Of a stretch of 64,000 nucleotides of DNA, positions 45,377 through 55,703 are shown one piece after another. Position 1 is the first letter of the stretch. Each line of letters starts with the position of its first letter. The translations under genes were made by a program, and so were the position numbers. The notes under the pieces are model-generated. The model was given only the letters and a program-made list of their open reading frames with translations, did not search any database and had not been told where the DNA came from. This DNA is from Rhizophagus irregularis (lineage: Eukaryota; Glomeromycota; Glomeromycetes; Glomerales; Glomeraceae): contig NC_089439.1 in assembly GCF_026210795.1 (NCBI RefSeq), forward strand, positions 3,038,001-3,102,000, written 5' to 3'.

Positions 45377-46841
45377 CAATCAACTCCCTCTATAATCACT
45401 CCCGTTATAGTCACATTCTACTATATAGTTACACCAGTTGAATGTTCAAAACACTTTATTATTAAAATCTATCCTATATAGTCACAATCTATCTATAGTC
45501 ACTATTATATATACCTATTCTCAAAAATCTTATATTAAAAAAAACCGTTTATAATCACAGTTATATAAAGAATATATAAAATAATTTGGCATCTAATAAT
45601 TGTACAAAGATGTACCATAGCTTGTTAGAATTGTCTCACTGAGACAAATCAAATGGTGGTATTTTTATCCTTTTACTATCACTGGCTGATGAGTTATTCA
45701 ACAAAATGTTAAACATCAGCATTATAATATTTCTTGATTTACGTTTACTGCGCCATTTAACATTTTGCTAAATTTCTTGGTACCTTGTGATTATAAAAAG
45801 ACGATTAATAGCTCATTGGAATCGCCTCATCAAGACGAATCGAATGGTGGTAATCTCATCTTTCTGTGATCAATATTGACGGAGTTACTACTTAAACATT
45901 ATTTATTATTTTTTAATTTCAGAAATTGATTTAGTGATTGGATTTTGGTGTATCTTATACCATTAGATTCGTTTCATCAAGACGAATTGAATGGTAGTAA
46001 GCTCATCTTTCTGTGATCAATATTGACGGAATTACTACTTAAACATTATTTATTATTTTTTAATTTCAGAAATTGATCTAGTGATTGGATTTCGGTGTAT
46101 CTTATACCATTAGATTCATTTCATCAAAATGAATCGAATGGTAGTAAGCTCATCTTTCTGTGATCAATATTGACGAAGTTACTACTTAAACATTATTTAT
46201 TATTTTTTAATTTCAGAAATTGATCTAGTGATTGGATTTCAGTGTATCTTATACCATTAGATTCGTCTCATCAAGACGAATCGAATGGTAGTAAGATCAT
46301 CTCTCTAGGATTAATATTGGCAGAATTATTACACAAAAACCATTTGTTATTTTTTAATTTCAGAAATTAATTTAGTGATTAGATTTTGTTGTATTTTATA
46401 CCATTAGAACCGTCTCATCAAGACGAATTGAATAGCGGTAAGATCATCTCTCTATGATTAATATTGGCAGAGTTACGATATAATAAAGTTTTAAGCATAA
46501 TTTTGGCCAGAATTATGATATACAAATATAAGAAATTTTTATATAGTCATATCAGGACTCCACTAACTTATAATAAAGGTTACCGTAGAAAATTGGCCCT
46601 TCAATAGTTTTTGCCTTACTTTTCTTAAATTCTATTGGTTAATTAGTTAAAAAGGAAAAAAATCATAACAATGTAACATAAAATTTCCTTTTATAGTAAG
46701 ATCTGCAAAGAATTTTATATATGATTTTTACCTTAGGCTTGGAGGTGACCTATCTTATAGATAAGCAGGGTTCTGTCCTATTTCTTTATAATCACCAAAT
46801 ATAAACTGTCCCAAATGTGTGACTATAAAGAGAGTTGACTG
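45377..46841. mobile_element. non-autonomous pogo/Tc1-mariner-like element
   Basis: Terminal inverted repeats CAATCAACTCCCTCTATAA (left, from 45377) and CAGTCAACTCTCTTTATAG (read inward from 46841) differ at about four positions, and similarity continues as TCAC beyond. Each end is flanked by TA (45375-45376, 46842-46843), the target duplication of the Tc1/mariner-pogo superfamily. The 1,465-bp body has no transposase frame. Sub-terminal TATAGTCAC/GTGACTATA words recur near both ends, and the centre is a 147-bp tandem satellite. It must be mobilised in trans, if at all. Superfamily assignment is from ends and TA only. Confidence 0.72.
45625..46470. repeat. 147-bp tandem satellite with conserved hairpin
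   Basis: Five tandem units (hairpin centres near 45830, 45977, 46125, 46271 and 46417) have a period of 146-148 bp. A more diverged sixth copy lies near 45638. Each unit carries an inverted repeat around TCATCAA with arms such as ATTCGTC/GACGAAT inside CCATT...AATGG. It then has TGATCAATATTGACGGA, and a pyrimidine tract ending TTTTTTAATTTCAG that looks like a 3' splice site. Arms vary between copies but mostly stay complementary. Confidence 0.88.
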
Positions 46842-46925
46842 TATATCTCAAAATAATTTAGAATCAATAAAATATTTTGAAAGGTTAAAAAATGTAATTT
46901 TTTTAAATTGAAAATATTAGTAACT

Positions 46926-47120
46926 AAGGTTGCGGGCTAAACTGATTTTTGAATTTGGCAAAACGTCTAAATCTCAGTTTCGTCAATTTTTTTATAAGAG
47001 TTTATTATAGTTTTGTCATTTCATATGATTTTTATAGTCAAGTTTCGCCAAATTTTTATTAATATTTTAATATAGTTTTGTTAAGTTTTGCGTTTACTAT
47101 GGGGTTTCGCCTGCAACCTT
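46926..47120. mobile_element. 195-bp MITE with 10-bp target-site duplication (MULE-like)
   Basis: The left end AAGGTTGCGGGCTAAAC and the right end read inward AAGGTTGCAGGCGAAAC match at 15 of 17 positions. The element is flanked by perfect direct repeats ATTAGTAACT at 46916-46925 and 47121-47130. Duplications of 8-11 bp are characteristic of Mutator-like elements. There is no open frame inside; the body contains GGCAAAAC/GTTTCGCC words. An unoccupied diverged paralogue of the insertion site appears at about 47440-47490 (AAATATTAATAACTGTTATTAAT). Confidence 0.82.
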
Positions 47121-47130
47121 ATTAGTAACT

Positions 47131-49636
47131 ATTATTAATATTTTATTTTATTTTTTTTTATTACAAAACCCTTAAAATACTGCAAAATTAATAAAATATA
47201 CTAAAAGGTAAAATTAATATCTTATAATTACAATTATATAAAAAACATAAAGTTGCAATTATCAAATATGATTAGTAAAATCTAATTGTAACTATATTTC
47301 TATGATTAAAAGGTATTTAAAAAATAAAAAAAAGGTTTATTTTAACATTTTTTTTTATTATAGGACTCTTAGGACATTTTGAAATTAATAAAATACCTTA
47401 AATTGGTTTAAAAGATATTTATTAAAAAGTAAAAAGAAAGGTTTTTTAAAATTGAAAATATTAATAACTGTTATTAATACTTCATTTTTTTTTTATTGTG
47501 AAATCTTCTAAATACTTAAAAATAGCATTAAAAGATATTTAAGGCAATTTTTTTTATTTGAAAATATTTTGCATACTAGTTTCAAAAAATCAATAAAATA
47601 ATAATATAACATAAATAGATAAAAAATATAATAAAATATTAATATATTATAGTTTAATAAATAGATTTTTAAATTAATAAAATTTACAAATTGCTAATAT
47701 ATTTTTTTATAATCAATTCTATAAATAATGAATTATTTAATAAAAAGTTATCAATCAATATACTGATATGTTAAATAATAAATAATTTATTAAAATTTGA
47801 TTGTATTTAAAATAATATTCTTATATTAAAAGCTATTGTATTTTGATTTATACTATTAATTGATTATAATTAGCAATATGCATATATTCTCTTACCAATA
47901 TCTTCAATATCTTTTTAAATTACAATAATAATACCTATTAGCATCTAATTAGATACTGATTTGTTATTATCAAACCAGTAAAAATCAGCATTCTTAATAT
48001 AGAACCTAGCATTTAAACAGATAGCATTCTTAATATAAAACTTAGTTTATAAATAAAATAAAAATAAGAAGAAAATAAAGGTAATTAAATTAAAAAGTGT
48101 GTAGTAATTAGGTAGTAGTAATTAGATTATATATTATAAAGTAATATTCAGATTATAGAGTAGTAATTAAATTATAGAGTAATGATTGGACTTTTTGCAA
48201 ATAAAGAGGAAAAACTGCTAAAAAAAAAATTTTTTTTTTTAGTTAATGTTAATTCTAGACAAATTACAATATTTGGAGTATTTTTAATACAGTATATAAA
48301 TATAAATTTAATTTTTCTGGTAGTTTTTCCCCTTTCTATTACAGAGAGTCTATGTTCAGGTTACAAAGTAGTAAAGTAGTATTCAGATTATAGAGTGGTA
48401 CTATAACCTATTCTACAGTAAGTAATATATTACTTTTTGATATAATTATATTAAATAGTAGTATACCACTATATTAAATATTAAAAAAATATAAAATAAA
48501 TATTTCAAATATAACTTTTAATTAAAACTTTACTAATAAAAGAATAAATTAAATAAATTTAAGAATAATTTGTATTAATTTAAATAAAAATAATTATGAA
48601 TTTCATATATAATATTTAAATTGCAACATTAAGCAACTGAAGACTTTTAATATTTTAAAAAATACCAAAAAATATGCAAATTAATCATTTTTATAGCATA
48701 AAATTTTCTCAAAATCTCAAGCATTATAAATTCTTATATAATTTTTATATATTGGCTAATCATCTTGGTACTTTAAGAATTTTCTGTTAAAATTATCATA
48801 ACTAGGCTATAATGTTGTAATTAGGTAGTAAATATAATAATTATACTGTTTAAAAATGGTAGGATACTGGTAGGATACTGGTAGGATTTAATTTTGTACT
48901 AAGTTTTATTTGAAAAATAAAACCACCTTTAATAATGGATTATTATGACAAATAAAAGAGCCGATACCGAGACCAATAATTTAAAGATTGATCTACACAA
49001 CATAGATTTTCATTATAATTAATTAGTCTCGAAATAAAAAAAAAGTAATGTATTTATATTTAGGTTGTACGACTTTTCTATATATATAATGCGATCAAAA
49101 AAGTGTACCAATAAAAACAAATACAAAATGTTTAAAATGAATTTGTAAAAAAAATAGAACAAATTACATACTTTTACATATGTTTAATCATCCCTATATT
49201 TAACTTTTTTTTTTAAAAAAAAAAATGACGAATCTTTTTATATATTCGTTAATTTTGTGCATTTTCACGAGTTATTGTTATCACATTAAAGAGAATAATT
49301 ATGTTCGCGTGTGCATAATACGTCGTTTTTGCGTTGTTAGATTAATATGGCTTATAATATTATACCAATCATAACAAGTCCGAAAGGAGTCATAAAATTC
49401 CGGCTTATCAAGCACTTTTTTTTTTGATTAATAATACTTTATTGGTACAAAATGGAAGTATTCCATTTTCCGGAAGTTTACAAATTTAATTTGATTACTA
49501 AGTTGGATCGGATCAAGCAGATCGGACGTAATTATTATATATAAAGAAATGCTCGATACAAGGGAAAAAAAAAAAAAATTTGAAAATTTAAATTTCATAA
49601 ATACCAAAAATCCAACCTTTTATTATCGTTTAAAAA
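47131..49636. other. extremely AT-rich gap with degenerate local repeats
   Basis: Three diverged copies of an AT-rich segment (near 46880-46915 plus 47121-47200, 47330-47400 and 47440-47530) share AAATATTA..AACT..TATTAAT followed by poly(T). ATTCAGATTATAGAGTAGTA words recur at 48145-48180 and 48380-48400. An 11-bp unit GGTAGGATACT repeats about 2.8 times at 48858-48888. No gene until 49637; the last 300 bp are presumably promoter. Confidence 0.5.
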
Positions 49637-50785
49637 ATGTCTGTTCAAACAATTGTAATCGTTGGAGGCGGCTATGGGGGTTACGCAGTTGCCCAAAAAC
49701 TTGCCAGTAAATTTAATAAATCTCAATCTCATCAAATTATTTTAATTGAAAGAAAATCTCATTTTTATCATAGTGTTGCGGGATTAAGAACGGTAGTTGA
49801 AGATGGATTTGAAGAGAAAGTATCCATTCCATATGATCACTTATTTGATAAACATGGACAGGGTAAATTAATTCATGGTACTGTAATAAAATTAAACAAA
49901 AATGATCTTATTGTAAGAACAAATGATGGAGAAGAACAAAATATCACATTCGAAATCGCCGTGATTGCTACTGGAAGTAATTATCCCCGTCCTGCTAAAT
50001 TTGACGCAGAGAATAAAGAAGACGGTACTAAAGAGATTATAAGACAACGTGAAGCTGTGAAAAATGCCCAAAAAATTTTAATTGTTGGAGGCGGACCCGT
50101 CGGTATTGAATTGGCCGGTGAAATAGCATCCGTTTATGAGAATAAAAAAGAAGTTACACTTGTGCATGGAGAAGACAATTTACTTTCCCCTAATTTCCCG
50201 AATAAATTAAGAGATTCACTTGCAAACCAGCTTAAAGATTTAAACGTTAAATTAATTCTTGGGGATAGAATCGATTTTCAAAAAAATAATATCGGAGATG
50301 GATTATCGAAATTAACAATTACGACTGAAAAAGAGCAAGTTATTGAATCTGACGTACAATTTGTTGCTATTGGAGCAAAACCAAACACATCATTAGTTGA
50401 ATCATTAAATGGTTCTTTAGTAGACGAAAATAGTCATTTAGTTAAAGTTAAACCAACTCTCCAATTAGATTTAAATGACGAATATAATCATATCTTTGCT
50501 ATTGGAGATATCACAAATGTCCCAGAAACCAAATTAGCCTTTAGAGCTGGATTACATGCCGATTTAGTTAGCAAAAATATATCATCCTTTATAGATAATA
50601 AAAAATTGGAAGAATATAAACCTATGAAAGAAACTATGTTTGTTACTATAGGAAAGAAAGGTGGTGCAGGCCTTTTACCAATGTTTGGTGGATTGGTTGT
50701 CGGATCAATGATGGTTAGAAATTTAAAGGGAAAACATCTTTTTGTTGATAAATATCGGAAAGAACTTAATGCTCCTACACAATGA
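49637..50785 (+). CDS. AIF/FSP1-like FAD-dependent NAD(P)H oxidoreductase
   Basis: A single exon, 382 aa. The N-terminal dinucleotide fold TIVIVGGGYGGYAVAQKLA binds FAD, and a second one, KILIVGGGPVGIELAGEIA (about residues 150-170), binds NAD(P)H. ATGSNYPRP and the FAD-binding block FAIGDITNVPETKLAFRAG complete the pyridine-nucleotide disulfide oxidoreductase type 2 pattern. No redox CxxxxC is present. The proportions match the AIFM2/FSP1 (AMID) group and its fungal relatives rather than mitochondrial NDH-2, which is longer. Such enzymes reduce quinones at membranes. Residues 345-365 (GLLPMFGGLVVGSMMV) are hydrophobic and may contact a membrane. It has no introns, unlike most genes here. The start is the first ATG after an A-rich leader. 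Confidence 0.92.
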   Translation: MSVQTIVIVGGGYGGYAVAQKLASKFNKSQSHQIILIERKSHFYHSVAGLRTVVEDGFEEKVSIPYDHLFDKHGQGKLIHGTVIKLNKNDLIVRTNDGEEQNITFEIAVIATGSNYPRPAKFDAENKEDGTKEIIRQREAVKNAQKILIVGGGPVGIELAGEIASVYENKKEVTLVHGEDNLLSPNFPNKLRDSLANQLKDLNVKLILGDRIDFQKNNIGDGLSKLTITTEKEQVIESDVQFVAIGAKPNTSLVESLNGSLVDENSHLVKVKPTLQLDLNDEYNHIFAIGDITNVPETKLAFRAGLHADLVSKNISSFIDNKKLEEYKPMKETMFVTIGKKGGAGLLPMFGGLVVGSMMVRNLKGKHLFVDKYRKELNAPTQ

Positions 50786-51501
50786 ATTAATTAACTATAA
50801 TTATTGTGGATAGTATGAATTTTTCTTTTTTTCTTTATAAATTAATCTAATTTTTTAAATATAACCAGTTGTTATTATTAATAATTATATTATAATTAAT
50901 AAAATCAAACATTATTTTATATAATCATCTATCGCTATAATCGAATTATTCCGTTTATTATTAATAAAATACATTTCATTTAAAAAAGAGCAAATCCCAA
51001 TACTGTAAACAGTTTAACTAATCAGCATTTTATGATCATACCTATTGAAAAACCAATTCTAAATTCATTTTTTTTTTTAGTAATAATATGTCTTAAATGT
51101 GTGAATGCCAATATTGTAACTTGAAAATTGTGCTGTGAGGAATTTATGATATTAAAACTTTAACTCCAAGGTATCAAATATTAATCAGAAGTATTCTTTT
51201 AGCCTTTTAAATTCTCTGCAAAGGTGATGCTCACCATAAACCGGAACTTGTATAATTCCCAGTGGGTGTGAGAAATCAATTTCTTTAAGTTACTACAAAA
51301 AGATATTTGAGAGAAGTTTTATTCTTTATTGAAAATTAGAAAGAAAATTTCAATAACAAGAGAAAAAAATTTTAAAGTTCTTTTCTCATAAAAAAAAAAA
51401 ATTTAAACTAAAATTCTTTCAAATAATTAAAGTTATTTGTCAGTATTGCTAAAATTTTAATCCACTCTTATATAGTCAGAATAATTTACTAGGAACACAA
51501 C
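50786..51501. other. convergent 3' flanks
   Basis: AT-rich region between the oxidoreductase and the PAH gene. Nothing identified. Confidence 0.45.
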
Positions 51502-52521
51502 TTATTTATAGAAAAAATAAGCATCATCAACTGGTTTTGAGGCAATTTTGCGATTACGAGTACTTCTACGTAATCCTGTTTCTAATGAATTTGATGCTGG
51601 AGATGATGTTATTTCTTTCTTTTTTGTGGATGATGAAGGTTTTAATAAAGTAATGTTATTATTATCATCATTATCAAAACTCTCGATATTCTTAAAAGAA
51701 TTTTGTGGCGATGACGATGACGAGAGTGAAGAATTAGAAATAACTGTTGAAAGATCAGAAGCTTCTTTCTTTGATAAATGAGAATTTGTATAAAATTCAT
51801 TAATAAAAGCTGTCTAAAATAAAAGAATTTATGAAAAAAGAATAATAAAATGATTAAATACAATGGATTCATAAAAACTTTCTTATTAAATTCTGATATT
51901 TCGTATCGATACAATATAATTTACCTTTATACCTTGATGAATATTAGAAATGTTTTCATTCTCTAATTCTTGATTGATAATAATTTTATTTTCCTCACCT
52001 TCATTATTAACTATTATATGACTCTCACAGTCATTACCTGCGAAGAAAATATGACAAGTTACAAATATCATTAAATTATAATAAAATAATAATAATAATA
52101 ATAATAAAATATTACCTTGAAAATTCAATTTATTGTCATTTTCATTTTCAATATTGTCAATAACTAAATTTTGGTTATCTATGTTCATATTATTATTTTC
52201 TTTATCAATTAGCACATCATTTTTTTCTTCAACTTCTCGCTGTTGCGGTGTTATACAAGTTGTCGATGATGGTGATGTCAACAAATTTTTTTGTCTGGGA
52301 AAATAAATGTAAAATCCTTCTAATAATTCAGGATCATCTTTAAAAAGATTTTTAACAATATCATGACAAAAACTTTCACTGATTTCTTTTCTCTTAAATG
52401 ATCTCATAGTCTCGCAAAATTCATTAAATATTTTAGGTTTCTTACATCGATTCTTAACTTCTCTTAAATAGGCTAATGCAATTTCTATACCTTTTTCTTG
52501 TTTTAAATTTTGATGAGACAT
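51502..52521 (-). CDS. small protein with a Sin3-like PAH domain
   Basis: Three coding exons: 52116-52521, 51925-52037 and 51502-51813. They give 276 aa. Residues about 12-72 (IALAYLREVKNRCKKPKIFNEF, KRKEISESFCHDIVKNLF, DDPELLEGFYIYFP) have the length, spacing and hydrophobic pattern of a paired amphipathic helix. These are the four-helix modules by which Sin3 corepressors grip transcription factors. Nothing else of Sin3 is present (no further PAH, no HDAC-interaction domain). The rest is Asn/Asp/Glu- and Ser-rich with a basic block TRNRKI near the end. It could be a free-standing decoy or adaptor, or a remnant of Sin3; multiple intact exons argue for a live gene. Confidence 0.8.
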
Positions 52522-55500
52522 TTTTTTTATCTTGTTAAAACAAGAAAGGAGAAATAGTGTAAACAAAAATGATGTACAAAAAAAAAAAAGTTTAGTATTT
52601 ATATCAAATTTAGTTATTGGTTAATTAAATTTATCTAAATTTCAATTTCGATAAATACTTTTTTGAGAAACAAAAATTGCGTTATGTAATCATGTGACTA
52701 TATTACGTAATACGATTTTAATAGCGAAATTTATCAAATTTTTAAATACTATAATAATAAGCATAGTTCGTTATATGTCATGAGCATAAACTCGAATCTT
52801 TAATAAAGGAGATTTATCCAGTAATATATTGAATAAGTTGGATAAAGGTCACAGGGTATTAGAGATTACTAAAATTGATGATATATGACTATATTAAGTC
52901 GTCCCGTTGCTCTGCAGTTTTCATCCGTTTATCCATTTAGCCAATCCTCATTCAATATTTGGACGATTACCGAAATAACAATTCTTTGATTAATCATTAT
53001 AATTCAAACATTTATAAAAAATCGGACCAAAAGTTGAATGTTGCAACCCAAATGCCAAAATACTCAAATACTGAATTGATTCGTAAAAATTTTTGATTAA
53101 TTATAAATAAAATGATTTTACATTGAATAGCAAATTAATAATATGGTGAACTAATAATAATCAAACCTTGATAAACCAATTCTCCATATAACGACTCGGT
53201 AAACCAAAATTTTCAGCTTTATAATAAGACAATTTTCCCCAAAAATTTTTGTTAAACGGATAATAGTTTCTTAATGGATACTTTCTTTGGTGCTGCTTGT
53301 ATTGTTACCGCACAGTATATATATATATATATATATAATAGCTCGATACCACCAATCTTACACCTTACTTATTCATCTGATTGAATTTTTATTATAATTT
53401 ATGCAATAGATGTAAATTTTATATTCTTTTTTAACTTTAATTTCATTTCGAACCTTTTTGATATGAAAATCTATTAATCGGATAATGTCTTGCCTTATTT
53501 TTCCGATTTGTTTCTGCCTCTAATCCCATAATTTTCATTATCCCCTGCTTTATAAAGTAACTTATATTCCTTCTTTTCTGTTATTCTTTGAATTTAGCAT
53601 CACGTACATCAATTATTCATGTTATTTATTGATATCTTTTTATTAGTATAAATAAAATTCACGTGAATGGTGATCTAAAAAACGCGTACATTAATAAGTG
53701 TAATAAAGGTCAAATTCAAAAATTTATAAATCAATTCTTGATGTTAAACGCACCATTTTCACAACAATCTTCCAATCTTTCTTCTTTGTTCGATTCTAAT
53801 ATAGTATGTATGTAGCTGTTTATTGTTTACAATAAATATTAAAATTACAATAAGTATTAAATATATTTAGTTTCAAGTGAAGAAATATTCGTTACCACTT
53901 TTATAAACTAGAATATTTCGTTCGTCATATGGTCGTCAAGTTTAAAAGGACATATACATTATACAATATAAATAAGAATTTTTTAATATCGAACAAGTAT
54001 TCTAAGAATTTTTCTGCAAAATTCTCAAAAAAATGACTGCAGTAATTGCAGTATTGCAGTATTTGCAGTATTTTCATGAAAGATTGAAAGATGTAAGGGT
54101 TGTGAGTCAACCAAGTAAATAAAAGCAATCAACTATATAAATAGTTAATAGTTTAATATATACTTTTAGATGCATGGGTTGAATCAGATTCTAAAATTCG
54201 ATTCTCACCTATAAAAAAAGAACATTTTTTTTTTATTTATACTTGGTTGTCCCAACTTAAGTTCTTTATTGGTGTGCTTCGAACAATTTTAATAATAACG
54301 ACCAACCTCAATGTAACATGTGAAATCAATATAAATCTTTAATCCATGCAGATTTATTTATTAAAAAAATTGATCATCTTTTATCAATAAACTAAATTGG
54401 AATTTATTTTAAACATTCATATTCGTTTGTTTTTTTTTCGTGTAATATCATCTTTTTTTGGATTATGTATAATGAATATAATAGCAGATAGTAATAGTAC
54501 TATATTCAGTATAGCGAAAAGTAATTCGGGTAAATAATTTCCGAGTTTCCTAATCAATTGATTTTCAATAATGATTTTACATCAGGGAACATAAAAAATG
54601 TCGCGTTTTAAAAATGATCATCTTATTTAATTAATGAGATTTTATGATCTATTTATTTAATTAATGAGAAGTTCTCCTTGTTTTTAAGGAAAATAATTTA
54701 AATATTTAAATATACGCGTTAAGTAATTTTGAACAAATTCATTATTGTTCTTATTTTTCTTATTTTAATCATTATAATTCTTTAATTGTTGAAATTTTTC
54801 ATAGAACTGCGGTAAACGCCAGAATTATGCTGCGGTAAATGAAGTGCAGTGTATTGTCACAATGAATTACTTCTAGAATTCCACCACTTTTCATGTTGTT
54901 TATTTGTCCATCACCCATGTTGTGAAATATCACAACTTTTACAATTTAAGTCAAAATTTATTTTTATACGACAATATTATGAATTTAATGTCACTATGAA
55001 GTTCTATTCAATACTAATTTAAGAAATATTTAATTTAATCGTAAGGGAAAATCCGGCAATTTTAATGTTCTGAATGTTCTAAAAAAGGTAAACTAAAGTT
55101 TTATTTGGCAATAAGATCGAAAGTTACAATGTTCTCGCAGTAATTATGGGTAAAATTTAACCGATGTATGATTAATTTAATACCAAAAGGGTCCAACTTA
55201 TGACCGAACCGAAGTAATGTTTGGTAGCACACATCTCATCCGCAATCTCCCCGTCAAAAAAATAATGCGTGGGTTTGATTGAACTTTAAAATAAAACCAA
55301 TCTAATACTTTTTTCGTTGTATTTTTCCGCAGTATACATAAATAATAAATTAAAAATTTTTTGATTTCCTAATCGTGTGTCAACGTTACACTTTTTAATC
55401 ATTCCTTTAAAATATTATATGTATATAAATGTCAGCTATTCAGTTCTTTTGTTCTTTACACGGGAGTAAAAAAATTCTTTTTTTCAATGAATTTCTGATT

Positions 55501-55703
55501 AAATCTTTTTTACCACTCCGGTGAAAAATTAGAATTCTATTTTTGCTCTTAAAGAATTCATAATATTAATCATTGATAATTACCGTCTTGATTTATTTTG
55601 ATCTTTGAGATCAAGAGACGATAATTATTTAAATATTGCCCTCTCTCTTGTGGAAAAAAAAAAAAATTCTTTTTACGTATATAATAAATTAATAAAATTT
55701 AAC
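52522..55703. other. 3.2-kb intergenic region upstream of the ABC transporter
   Basis: AT-rich; (TA)n at about 53318-53338. A perfect TCACGTGA box is at 53659-53666, a TTGCAGTATT word repeats at 54045-54075, and TTATTTAATTAATGAGA is duplicated near 54630 and 54655. A TATA-like ATGTATATAAATG lies near 55420-55432, about 280 bp before the start codon. No gene seen. Confidence 0.5.
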
